From Scedosporium boydii (lineage: Eukaryota > Ascomycota > Sordariomycetes > Microascales > Microascaceae), in contig NJFT01000017.1 in the NCBI GenBank assembly GCA_002221725.1, positions 1 to 64,000 of the forward strand: a DNA stretch of 64,000 nt. The letters are read 5' to 3'. The position numbers and the translations under genes were made by a program. Under the pieces are notes generated by a model. That model had not been told where the DNA came from, ran no database searches, and worked only from the letters and a program-made list of their open reading frames with translations. This document shows positions 46,249 to 57,242 of this stretch, in pieces. Each line of letters opens with the position of its first letter. The first letter of the stretch is position 1.

Positions 46249-46479
46249 TTATGCTTCCGCCCTTTCGGGGAGTGCTCTTTCGGCGAGGGCTCTTTCGGTG
46301 ATTTTGGGTCGTCGGCGCGTATCGGAAATAGTGCGCAGGACGTGTAGGTGCTCCTCTTTGAGAGAGTGGAAGTCGTCCTGGAGTTGGTGGTGCCACGGGT
46401 ACAAGACAAATACCTGGAAACCCAAGGCAGAAGTCGCGACGGCGAAGTTGGTAAGAGAGATAAGTCGAGTGATCCTCAT
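46249..46479 (-). CDS. Small single-pass membrane protein (76 aa)
   Basis: The ATG at 46479 lies in a strong context (GCCAAAATGAGG). The N-terminus is a short basic start (MRITRLISL) and one hydrophobic segment (NFAVATSALGFQVFVLY). YPWHHQLQDDFHSLKEEHL, predicted helical and charged, and a basic tail follow. The FQVFVLYPWH...F..LK pattern recalls a conserved family of very small fungal, probably mitochondrial, membrane proteins of unknown function; this is from memory and unverified. A pyrimidine-rich 5' leader precedes it, common for well-expressed fungal genes. A GTATTT inside the frame could be a donor but splicing there would break the conserved segment. Confidence 0.65.
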   Translation of the reverse strand: MRITRLISLTNFAVATSALGFQVFVLYPWHHQLQDDFHSLKEEHLHVLRTISDTRRRPKITERALAERALPERAEA

Positions 46480-49400
46480 TTTGGCGGCTGTCGGTTCAGT
46501 GACTTGTGTGTGTGTCTGGAGTGGCAGTTGGTACGTCGTCGGCGGGCAGAGTAGTGTCAGGGGAACTATTCTCTGCCTTTCCGAGTAGAGCTGTCTCGAG
46601 TTGTTTGAAAGAGAGAAGTGATAGTGGGTTGATCAAGAGAGAGAGAACTGTCTTTCAAGGAACACGGTGGACGTGGTGGTGGGAACTATGGTGAAGGCCA
46701 GGATCCATGCGAGAAAGAACAATGACGTCTAGCTGTGATTGTACTTCTATACTTTTGGCGGAGCTAGAAACGCATGGATCGAGTGGTCTTGGAAAGAAAG
46801 GGAAGGAAAGAAAGTCTGGTAATAAGAGAGGGAGGGAAAAAAAGCTGAAGCAGGGCGGTCACTTTTAATAGTCACTTTTTTTTCTTCTTTTTTCCCTTCG
46901 CTGCCCGGCATCGGCGTCGGCTCCGAAGTTAAGCCGAAGGGAATGTGATGCCCACGCGGAAGTGGAGACGGCGCGCTCCGCTCTAATATTCCCCAGAGAA
47001 CGTGAAATCAATAAAGAGAGGGATTTTTACTAGCAACGACATAAGGGGACAACATTTGATCACATTGTTCTTATTCATTGGATCCCATTCGCTCATATAT
47101 ACTCAGGTATTTTCCCAATTGTCCTCACATGGAGGATGTAAACGGATTGCATCTCCGATTAACCGAGGTTACGAAGGTGATAAAACGGCGGGTTTTTCTC
47201 GAGGCGGGACGCCGTTAATCGCTATCTCACCAGCTGTTGACAGTTGTCAGGCTTATCTTGTGTCCCTTTTCAGGCAATCTCCGGACGTGCGAAATTTCTC
47301 GAGGTGGCTTGGCAAGGCCGGGAATGATCTAGACCCTCCTCCAGGATTCCATCATCTGTTGCCGGAATTGTGAAAGGTTAATTGCCAAAGCCACGAATGA
47401 GGCCCACCGCGGTGGCTGTGGGAGCGAAGCGGCAACGCCTTGGCCTTTGCTTGGCTTTGACTTGGCAAAAACTGTGTGAGTCATTCCCAAGTTGACCTGT
47501 GCCTCGTTTCATCAGCCACGACGTATCGATGCTTCGTCATCACTTGCTGTTACCTCGGTTTGGAAAATGAGGTGAAACAGGCAGATTCACGGTTGCAAGC
47601 GTGAACTTGGATGGAAGAAAACACGGATTCATTCAAAGTACTTCTGGGTAGTCGCTCTTTAAAATCATGGTCAAGGGGGACCGACTTTGACACGGCGCTA
47701 CAACAGCTCAGTGCAGATCAAGGAACTTTGACCTGACCTGCACGCCCAAGCCCAAGCCCAAGCCCAAGCCCACCAGTTCCACATCTTCGGTACTGAGTAT
47801 TGATTACATAAGATTTGACGGGGTCTAGACCCTTCGATCTTGGTCTAATTGTCTACCATTTTTCACCCCTGGGAGCCCCACTGTTCCAAATTCGCCACTT
47901 GGCCACCCATTTCGGCATCAAGACCGGTCCAGTGTTTGGCCACGAGACGCAAAAGAAAAAGATATTGGGAAATTCCCGCTGACCGTTTCCGTGATCTTTG
48001 ATCCCGTGTCAGCGGGTTTCAAGAAGCAGGGTCATTTCTCTCCCCATCATTTGCGACCTGCTGACGTGCACAGAAGCGTTCCCCATTGAGTGTCGCCGCC
48101 CTCGGGTTTGCCTGGGAGAAATGACGGGCAAAATGTGGCTTCTGCGGGGATAGCGTTGCAAAATACGGAGCATAGAGTATAAAGAAAATACTGCGAAGTG
48201 GAGCCTGTCAGGACGGTAAAAACATATTGATAGGTGTAGTTTGGTTGGGAGTTCCTCGCTACATTGGGGGTATTTATGACGTGGAAAACAATTAGAGACC
48301 TGGTGAAGGCTGGGCTTCGCAATCTTTATGTGTAAACTGCATAGGCTTCTCCAGGTAAAGGTGAACTTTATGCGTAAGTTTACCCACCAGTGCTTGACTT
48401 TCGGATTGAGGGCGCTGGGGTCGTCGCCGACCCTCGATCCTCATCCTCGCCTAGTTATGTCTAATGTGGGTCTAATTCACCTCCATTTCAGACCTTACAT
48501 CGTCTCGTACTAGTGCCACCTCCTCCACCCTTCGTCTCCGTAATCAAGTATGTGCACTAAGTGCCTGCTGCTCCCGCTCGCCGAGCAGCCTCTTGGAAAG
48601 TCTTCGGCTTCTTCTCTTCGTATTCTCTCATTTCCAGCGTCTCCGCGGCAAACCTTGCCTAGTCACCAGCCCCCTTCGCCCTGCAATTAATAAGCCCGTC
48701 TAAGATTTACCTCCAAGATCGCTTCTACTATTCCGAGCTTCTAGATGCATTATGTAGGCCTGGTTTTATCTTGGTCAATGACCTACGTATCGCAACTACT
48801 TTCAGAAATTCGTGGACATCAGCGGTTGTGCCTGGCACTTTTAAACTATGTTGGGGGTGGCGCTTTTTTTTTGGGCGGGGGGGGGGGGGGGGCTATCCTG
48901 CCTATCGGCGGCACCTATTTTAATAAACTTTGCCGTGCCCACCGCTTGGGTGTGGTTGAATATCTCGTGACGCAGTCGTGTCCAGTCTGCAGGCGGCAAT
49001 TCCCGACGAAGCCCGATGGTGAAAAACCCGATACTTTTCACTTCATTCTTTTCGCTTCGTCTCCTTAGCGTTGCATCTAACGTCGTGTCATGATGGAAGC
49101 CTTATCTTCACAGGAGCAATTCAAGCTAAATATGAGATTATTCCGATCATGGATGGGGATATATATATTTAATTAAAAAAGAAAAAAAAAACACCGTTCG
49201 AGTTGTGTCTAAGATCCAATATCGGTTCCTGTGGGTACCATGCCCGCGCGGAAAGGATAGCACAATAAATATATCATTGATGCCTGCCTCTGCCGAAAGT
49301 CAAGGTAGTACTAGATCACATAAACTGTAGTTGCCTGCGTCTCCTCCAGATATTGCTGCCCGACTGAAACGAATTGGTCCTAGACCGAAAATATCACGAT

Positions 49401-50059
49401 CTACACAACCGATTTCGGTCACTAATTGTTACGAGGACGTAGAGAGAAGGGAACCTCGAGGTTCTCGAACGATTGCAATGCTACACTCGCTATACTTTGC
49501 TAGTACATTGATGTCTTGTCTATCCACCTGTCGTAGGTATATTGTAAAACGGGTGACCCTGGCTTGTAAACCCCAACTCTCATACTCTCATACATGACCA
49601 ACAGCCTTGACTCTTCCCGGATTTTTCAAAGCAGTCCCAGTGGGAGTGCTGATATACTATGGGCTGTCGACACTAATATGGCTACATTGAAGTATATACC
49701 GGCAGGCACATTGGGCTCCTTACTTAAACACCTACATTTCTTTTTTCTCTCACATCCCCTTCGCCTACTAACGTATGTACTCACAGCAATATAAAACCAA
49801 GCCGTGCCGCAATCCTACATTGCTCAGCGGTGGAGTGCCCCGCAGTAAAATCATCCAACCCTCCGGGTTAAGGGATTCGCCTGCCAGGTAAGCAGGGCCT
49901 ATGTGAGAAGGGTAAATACGGGCGTACTCCCGCTTTCCAATATCGACACAGGTCGACTCCTTTAAATTCTTGTACAATCTTCCCCAGAGCTGCCAGAAGA
50001 CATCTCATACAGCCCCTCCATTGGTTTCTATACTTGTTCTTGCAGTCTTGTCAACAGCA
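46480..50059. other. Gene-poor stretch with simple repeats
   Basis: Long intergenic region with no supported gene. It contains four CCCAAG hexamers (47745-47768), a 16-base G run (48877-48892) and AT-rich sequence near 49160-49190. Open frames at 47002-47373 and 48745-49068 lack motifs. Confidence 0.55.
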
Positions 50060-50494
50060 ATGAGGCTAATAACTCTTGCTGGGCTCCTGCTTCCCACTCT
50101 TGCGTTGTCGCACGATGTTTGCAATGAAGCGCGCACTGCCGAGGCTTGTGGTCTCGAAATTCAAGACATTCCGTTCGAGCTGAAGCGTGGATGGAGATAT
50201 ATAGTCCTAGTTGAAGATGTAGGTGTTTCGCGCTATCAGAGGTTTGCCTTATCTTGTCTTTCACTGACTATATTCATATTTCTCCCTCAGCCTTCCGTGG
50301 TCTGTGCCGTGGCGGGTGTAATCCTAGAGATTGACCCGGACACTGATTTCGTAAGGGTGTGGACTGACGATCTTTTCCCGGGGCTTGTCTTTGACGGCAA
50401 TTTTGTCCTATCCGCGCTGCTTTCTATCGAAGGGGTTTTGGATGCTTGGGGTGATAAACTTATTCCATCGCCACGGCCAGCCTCTGGTCCATAA
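50060..50494 (+). CDS. Small secreted protein (120 aa), unknown function
   Basis: Two exons (50060-50218, 50291-50494) joined by a GTAGGT...CTCAG intron. The first ~19 residues (MRLITLAGLLLPTLALS) are a clear signal peptide. The mature part begins HDVCNEARTAEACG and has three cysteines, with acidic segments around DPDTDFVRVWTDD. No GPI-attachment or membrane segment is visible at the C-terminus. I recognise no family. Size, signal peptide and few cysteines are compatible with a secreted effector-type or cell-surface protein; nothing shows which. Confidence 0.55.
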   Translation: MRLITLAGLLLPTLALSHDVCNEARTAEACGLEIQDIPFELKRGWRYIVLVEDVGVSRYQRFALSCLSLTIFIFLPQPSVVCAVAGVILEIDPDTDFVRVWTDDLFPGLVFDGNFVLSALLSIEGVLDAWGDKLIPSPRPASGP

Positions 50495-51612
50495 TGAGAC
50501 TGTGGACCAGGAGTTACTCCATGAAAGGAAACGAGAGAACGTGAATCATTGTTGTCAGCGGGCCGCCTCCATCGGTTTCTTATTCGTTGGCCATAATGAT
50601 AACGCTCGCCAGCTGTCAGAATGCAGTGTGTTGATAAACGACACCCCCCTGCGCAATGAGATTCCATAGGTCTTCTCACAGGACCAATTTCAGATAACGG
50701 AGGTTACTAGATTGTATCTCACCTTCCCGGGAGATTAACCGCACGCAGTGTCAGCAGTAGGTTACGAGCCCGACTAGTAAACAGTCCGCTTAACTCTGGC
50801 TTCAAGGCTCCATCGATCAAGTCGGATGACTATTGAAGCCAAACCAACTCGCAATGAAATTTCCTGCTTCTGGATTTGTTTACCCGCCCAAGGTACAGCC
50901 AACTTTCTGTCTGCTCAACTTCGAGTAGTGTCAAGAAAGACCACGAACGGTCGCAAAACTGATGGCAGCAGTCCTCCATCCACAAGTAGGATGTGTATCT
51001 CGGCAAATGAAGAAATAAAAAAAAAGGGAAAATGTAAGTAGCGGCGTTGCTTCAACAACTATGGAGAACCTTCCGGAAAATCTTCTACCCTTGAAATCGG
51101 CTTCAGCGTTCGAGAAAATGACGGCGGCGGGTGGAGAAGGAGTTACGAAGTCGTGGGTATCCAGAGTTGCTGGACTTAACCATTGATTTCGGCGCTGACC
51201 TTAATTCTACCTTCACGTACTAGAGAGTATAGCAAATACTCGACGAGCTCGGAAATACCATATGTTCTATTAGCCTAGCCGAATACCTCCATATAATTAT
51301 ATCTAAATTTGCCACTCTGTCCCTGCTTTGAGCGAGTCGTCTGTGTGTTCTCTACCTGCCGACTCTTGGACCCAAGTCCCCTTCCACACCCAGGATCTCA
51401 CACACTCCGTACTCCGCCACTGCTGAATTGTGATATGCTGAGTCGATCTCGCTTCGTTGTAGCTTCGGTGTCTTCCGATCGTAATTCGAGTGCTAGGATC
51501 ACGAGCTGGGACGCGATTGGCCGTCGCAGTCTCGGATGTACACGACCGAAACAAGCCGCCTGGTGTTTGTACTTTAACAGTGTTTCTTTTCCCATGGGTT
51601 CAGGTTGTTGTA
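50495..51612. other. Intergenic, nothing recognised
   Basis: No supported gene. Frames on both strands around 51300-51650 overlap each other and lack motifs. Confidence 0.5.
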
Positions 51613-51992
51613 TCACTTTTGGATATCGAGGGTTGTAACGATCTTCTTGCAACCCTGAATCCTGAAGCTCTTAGTCTTAGATCTCTTGGCAGAAACGCTC
51701 TTGTCCTCCCAAATCTTCGGCCAGGACGCGTCCGATGAGCCGAGCACATTCCCTCGACATCCTGCCTCGCTGTGGAGAGTGATACGCAGCGCGTCCATGG
51801 CATGGTACAGAACACCAGAGAATGAACCTTGCCGGCAACGTCGTCGGGAATGTTGTAGCAGTTTGTTTCGCCGGTGGCACTGTAGAAGGTACGCCGTTTG
51901 CCGCAGAAGTTTTTCTTTGTCATGGCAGTGAAGGACCAGGCGTTTGCGCTAATGACGGCCACGAGGAGGGTGAGAAGGTAGGTGATTTTCAT
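51613..51992 (-). pseudogene. Small secreted Cys protein gene with apparent frameshift
   Basis: The ATG at 51992 begins MKITYLLTLLVAVISANA, a strong signal peptide. The next frame runs WSFTAMTKKNFCGKRR...NCYNIPDDVAGKVHSLVFC. After about 51800 the continuation that looks like the rest of the protein (LRITLHSEAGCRGNVLG...KSFRIQGCKK, ending at 51613) is in another frame. The two halves match in style the small secreted fungal proteins that alternate Cys with beta-strand segments (ITLY...GC.G...W...KSF.V..C). No intron of workable size fits, so a one-base indel in the CCATGCCATGG region is the simplest explanation. It could be a true mutation or a base-call error. Confidence 0.5.
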
Positions 51993-53828
51993 GGTGGTGG
52001 TTTGTTTGAAAGGATTCGATTACTTGAAAGAATGGGATAACCAGTTGATTATGTAGTAGAGAGCTCTGATTGTCTTGGTTTGTTGAATGATGATGCAGAA
52101 CCTCGATCTGGCAGGGGAAGAGGCCTTTTATCTCCCGATAGTAGCAGTAGGTCTCTCCGATTTCCACTTGAGTAGGAAGATGTTAATTCTGAGGATTCGG
52201 TGAAGTGAATAGATAGATCGTCGTAATACCGGACCGGTCCGTAGTTTGACCGATGCTTCTCAAGAATATTACCATTCGATCTCGCCTCGACACGACGTTG
52301 GCGACGACTCTCAGTTGACCAATCGCATGGTGTGGACCAACATAACACGGTCTCCGGTTCGGCCAACCTTGAGTGAAGAGGATTCGATTCGTCCGGGTCC
52401 CAGAGGCCTCAACTTCAAATGTTGGTCGTCGTCGGCATCGTGATCGTCGAGCACTTACTTACACTAGGGCCGAGAGGATCTGCACCACGGCGCCGATCCG
52501 CAGGGTACATCTTCAAGCAAATCCCACATATCTGTACATGCCATTCTCTTCATCGCCCCGCGCTAGCCATGTTCACCCATACATCTGGACCAGGCATCAA
52601 CGATTCCACTTTCCCACGCCATTTCGACTCGTCGATTTCATGTACTACAAGTTAATGACGCTGATTGAGTATGTCTCTTTTGGCTAAAGGGTGAGAGGGG
52701 ACGATATGAAGCCAGTTAGCATGGATTGTGCGGCCGCAAACTTTTGCCAAATTTTTCGTTAGTCCAACAACTATCTGGCATGCCATCGTGAAGGTTCAGA
52801 AATATGTCAGTGTCAGACCTTAGGATAGGGTTTGGCCGAGCTGAGGGCAACATTGTCCCAGTGCCTGCCAAGAAAGGAAACTCACGACGTGACGTTACCA
52901 TTCGCAGCTGGAGTACCGTGTAGCCAGCCTGGATTTTGCGAACGCGAACTACACAAGTGGAAGGTGGTAAAAGTTCAGGTTATCCCTATAGTTCCATTTC
53001 AGGTGAAGATCGATAGTAATAGCCCGAGATTGAGAGGCGCAGATGCAGCCGAGGCCTTGACGGTCCACACCGAGGAGCCAGAGTCGGCCGCTAAAAAATG
53101 GGTATTCAGTGTCGCTTGTGGGGCTCTGCCAATTGACCAATATCGATGTTGAGTTGAAAGGCGTGCCTTTCACTAACTTTCCCGGCAAGCCTGGACTCTG
53201 GACCCGGGCTAAACGCCAAAAGTACCTGACAGCCGAGTAAGACGGGCCAAATGTCTCGGCGCTTGTGTCAATTAAGTCCCCGATGGGAGTGTAGCGCCTA
53301 TTTCTACCGCCCTCAGGATTTGTTCACCGCTTCCGCCAGATCCATACCAGTCTTTCGGAGGTGTCCGTTGAGAGGACCGATCCGTCCATGGATTCTGGGT
53401 CAGGGAAAGGCCGGCAATTACTTTGAAAACGGGAAAATTTGAACAAGCTCAGCTCAGCTCCCTCGTCGATTTCTCTGTGCTGAGTCTATCATGCGAAGGA
53501 AATGGTCCCTCCACGTCGTTTGGAGAAGAAGCGACAGTTTCCCTCAAGACCACCTACTCGAGAGAGATTAAAATATCTATCTTGGCGTTACAATACCGCC
53601 CCTTACATAAATTCAGCGTCGCGGAGGAGCCCACGTCGAGGGGTCAAGGTCTTGTGATTTCGTTTCAACAAGTTACATCTCGGTTCGGTCGGTCAGGAAT
53701 CAGGATGATCACAGGGCCATGGTACTTCTAAGACTGTGATATCGGTTGAAAACATAAAATAGTACATTGCGTCCATCTAACGGTGAAGGAATCGACTGCA
53801 ATTGACTGCATACGGGCATACCGCACTG
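51993..53828. other. Intergenic, nothing recognised
   Basis: No family-bearing frame. It holds the promoter of the leftward secreted-protein gene and the 3' flank of the GNAT gene. The longest frames (52832-53152, 53423-53731) have no motif. Confidence 0.5.
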
Positions 53829-54650
53829 TTACTGTTGCCGGTCTGTCATGAAGGCTCCCAAGGGCTTCTTCTGTACCCCATATGAATCAAAATTCTCCGA
53901 GTTTAACCACTGCTCCAGCGCTTTCTTCACCATAGGCCACTCTTCGTCCAGCATCGAGTACCACGCTGTGTCGCGGTTCCGACCCTTCGCGATCATGTGC
54001 TTCCTGAAAGTTCCCTCATATGTGAATCCCAACCGAACAGCAGCTCGGCACGATGGTTTGTTTAAACTGTTACACTTCCACTCGTACCTCCTAAAACCGA
54101 GCGTCTCGAAGACATATCGAGCCAGTAGATACATTGCCTCTGTAGCTGCTGGAGTACGCTGGAGCGGGCGAGTGTAAAGAATGCTGCCAACCTCAATCAC
54201 ACGATTCGGGAGATCCATCCGCATTAACGAAGCCATCCCAACGGCCTTGGGCCGGGAGGACGGGTTGTTCAGAAGGATCGCATATGTCCAGGGATTCGCC
54301 ATTGCCGCCTTGCGGGCAAGGATAGTGCGGAGATCCTCAACTGATTTGTATGGATCATCGAAAAGGTAATCGAAAAGAGATTCATTCTCAGGACCATGTA
54401 GAAGCTCATATAGGTCCTCTGCGTGGCTGGGGCTGATCGGGACAATGGACGCGTAATTCCCCTTCAGCACGACTTCGTAACTGGGCAACTGAGCCGGTGC
54501 GTCAGGTACTACGGCCCCAAGGAGACTTGTATCCACGAGTTTGGAGGCACTACCCACGAGTCAGATGCTAGTTCTTCGTATTCAAAACAGCCTCGCCACT
54601 ATTGCTTACTTATTAGTTGGGCCGTCTTCCGGCTGCATGTGTGGATCCAT
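53829..54650 (-). CDS. GNAT-family N-acetyltransferase (RimJ/RimL-like)
   Basis: A 253-aa protein. The long frame begins without an ATG, and a TGA lies just upstream. A short first exon (54650-54610, MDPHMQPEDGPTN) joined by a 60-bp intron (GTAAGC...GGTAG) gives a complete model with exon 2 at 54549-53829. The GNAT fold is seen in VGMASLMRMDLPNRVIEVGSI (beta 2-4), YTRPLQRTPAATEAMYLLARYVFE (acetyl-CoA-binding loop and helix, atypical Q/R-x-x-G/A) and RYEWKCNSLNKPSCRAAVRLGFTYEG, the RimJ/L signature with N-x-x-S-x-x-x-A-x-x-x-L-G-F. Substrate is unknown; relatives acetylate N-termini or small amines. It has no obvious partner in the neighbourhood. Confidence 0.88.
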
Positions 54651-55999
54651 CCTTTTGGAGTTGTAGGTAAAAGAGGAGAAGCGGTTTGGTATCACGGCGC
54701 CCAGGAATATAAAGAGCAACAATCTTGAGAAGCAGGGACTTATGGTAGCAGCTAACACTTAGAAAGGCAACCGGACTAGTCGTGACAGTTGAGAACTTGA
54801 TTATACACGAGCAGCCAGGCTAAAAAAGATAATAATGAAACTTGGAAGAAAACAAGTAGCAAACCTTCTAAACAAAGAAAGAAAGTACTGCAGAGGGAAT
54901 GGGACTGGTTAGTCGGTGGTAATTCGTGTCTGTTGACGTGGATCTGAAAAATGAGGGGAAAGACGAAAAGGGCGTGCCAATGCTTACGTGATAACTAATG
55001 TCTTGATCCTTCTTGGAAGAGTCGCTCTTGAGAATTCTCGGACTTCAGAATCTCAGAACTGATGCAACACCTCGCGATATTAGATTTTGCAAAACATCAT
55101 TGGTTTCGAAGACTGTCATATAGGGTCATTTAACCATCGACGTTGACGAGCTGCCCCCCACAGCATAATAAATTCGCGGGAGTGTCCCGACGTTCCTAAA
55201 CTACAACCTGCATTTCCCAGAGTCGGCCTAATCCAAAGTGTCCAAACAATCCACAGCTTTTCTCCCCCTAAGCCCGAGTTTAGGACGATGCGTTTGGTTG
55301 ATAAGCTTGGCAACGACAAAAAGTGATGGCGATGGCGGCGGGCCTTCAGTACTTAGATTTGAAGATTTTAAATAAACCCGTTTGGCCTCTTGTCGAAGCA
55401 ACCACCCAAGTCCCCAGGTTTGATTGTTTTGCTCTTCGCGCCTGGTCAGTCCCAGCGAGAGGCTTCACTCGCCACCACCCCGTTTAAGCCCGAAGGGTCC
55501 TTACAGTCACGTCGACAAAACATATACTACGGGTCAAAGTAGGGCGTGCGGCTGAAAGGCCCTTTTCCGATTTGACTTCGGGACCATGCCGAAACTTCTC
55601 CGAGGGGGAATTTTAGTGTCTTGGTAGCAGCTCTCCTTGAATCCTTGGAGACAGCGTCGTTTGGTGGATCGACGGGAGGGAATTGATGCAGCAGAAACTG
55701 GGAGCTTGTGCACAAGGATGCATAGTGCTGGAGTTTATTAAGGGAAGAAGCAAAGGATACGGAGACTAGAAACAGGCTCTCACGCAATTTGCAAATAGGC
55801 ACCCAAGACGAGAAAACTGACGACAAACGTGACCGATTAAATTAATCCTAGTCCTGCCCAAACTTGAAATCTATCTGATGTAAAAAAATCTCTTCGTGGT
55901 TGAGCAGGAAGAGGCATTGTTGAACTAATGAGAAGAGAAGTGTTCATACCCGCATTCGGTCATATCCGCCGTTGGCAATCGTCGACATCAGTCCCCAGC
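54651..55999. other. Intergenic, nothing recognised
   Basis: Upstream of the GNAT gene and downstream of the isochorismatase-fold gene. Short frames only. Confidence 0.5.
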
Positions 56000-57110
56000 T
56001 TACGGGTCGGGGTGGAACTTGTTGGCGACCTCCTCCTCGCCGGGGTTCAAAGTGCCATTCGTTACCGCGCCGGCATGAGCCCTGGCGACGATGCCGTAGA
56101 CGGGGAAGAACCTGTCGATGAAAGGCAGCACCTCGGCAGAGCCGGGAGTGTTTCGCCAATCACGCATGAGGTCGCAGAGGATGGAGAACATCGAGACGAC
56201 GTTGACACCAGCACGGGCCATACCGTCGTTCGCATTGTCGCGAATGAGCTTAGAGGTGGTTCCAGAGGCCTCGATGTTGGCCCAGACACTGTAGCCCTCC
56301 TCCCGGAGCGAATAGGCCAGGAAAGCGGTGCCTATGCGGCTGCGGTTAGATGATCGACTCTCCAGTGGCCTTCTGTGGCGAGAGCAGAATAAGGATTACA
56401 GGCTTGACTTACAGACGTCAGTAACAATGCCACCGAGGATAATCTGGGTTCGGTTGAAGCTGCGGACGGCAGCCTTGAAATCCGGGTTATCCCAGGCGTT
56501 CACCTCACCCTGACGATGGATAAAGGGCGCATTAGGGTACCAATCGACGAATTCCTTCATCAAAGGACCATTAGGACCTGGTCACATAATCGGTCAGTTG
56601 CGGAAACTTCTCTTATAGACTCGAAGAAAGGTTTTTAACCAACCCTGATCGGCGGAAGTGGTCAGGACAACAGGAAGGTCAAACAGCTTTCCGATGGCGC
56701 CGTGAGCCAGAGCTTGCTCGCGATAGGCCGTTGCATCCCAGTCGCGGGCAAGATTGAAAAGACCGTCTTGGATGTCGACGATTAGAAGAATCTGTTTCCG
56801 GCATTAGTCGTTTGACATAAAAAAAATGGTGACTGCACCGATTCCTGCATAAGGCAACAAGGCCGAGACCTACCGCATTGTCCTTGTCAAGACGCTCCCA
56901 GTGGAAGGCTAGTTTGAGAAATTAGCCGGAGGTTCTTATCATCAACTGAAACCACATGAAGATTGGTTGGGACGTACCATCGTCCTGGCCCTGGCCTGTA
57001 GTGGACGCAGCGTGTTGGGGTGCAGGTGCATGGTCAACGCGAACCTTGCCAGCGGAGGCAAGGTGCGCAACCGTGAGCAAAGAAGCAGTGAGTGTTTGGA
57101 AAAACTTCAT
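56000..57110 (-). CDS. Isochorismatase-fold hydrolase with signal peptide
   Basis: A 270-aa protein from five exons: 57110-56978, 56908-56874, 56791-56644, 56577-56413 and 56331-56000. The start MKFFQTLTASLLTVAHLASA is a good signal peptide. The isochorismatase-like core begins ILLIVDIQDGLF with Asp62. It continues VVLTTSADQGPNGPLM and FNRTQIILGGIVTDVCTAF with the nucleophile Cys161, the YcaC-type pattern. GYSVWANIEASGTTSKLIRDNANDGMARAGV follows. This family includes cysteine hydrolases of amides as well as true isochorismatases; the YcaC branch has unknown substrates. Secretion is unusual for it but known in fungi. A TATA-like CTATATATAG lies ~120 bp upstream of the ATG. Confidence 0.9.
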
Positions 57111-57231
57111 TGTCGCGATGGTGACTAGGGACTAGGGGTGATTCTTGAACTTGAGACTGGAGTAAGACCGGGAGGTTGTTGGTGAGAGGAGGTGATTCTC
57201 TTTTCGATGCATCTTCGAGGCGGCCCGGTAC

Positions 57232-57242
57232 ACTATATATAG
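57232..57242 (-). promoter_or_regulatory. TATA-box candidate of isochorismatase-fold gene
   Basis: ACTATATATAG lies about 120 bp upstream of the leftward ATG at 57110. Position and sequence fit a core promoter element. Confidence 0.4.

Noticed and set aside
46151..46588. 145-residue plus frame
   Set aside because: Antisense to the small membrane-protein gene, which has the better start context and a protein-like pattern.
47745..47768. CCCAAG repeats as interstitial telomere
   Set aside because: The fungal telomere word is CCCTAA; only four copies of a different hexamer are present.
48877..48892. Sixteen-base G run as a functional quadruplex
   Set aside because: It is a plain homopolymer in a gene-poor region beside a T-run; no regulatory context was found.
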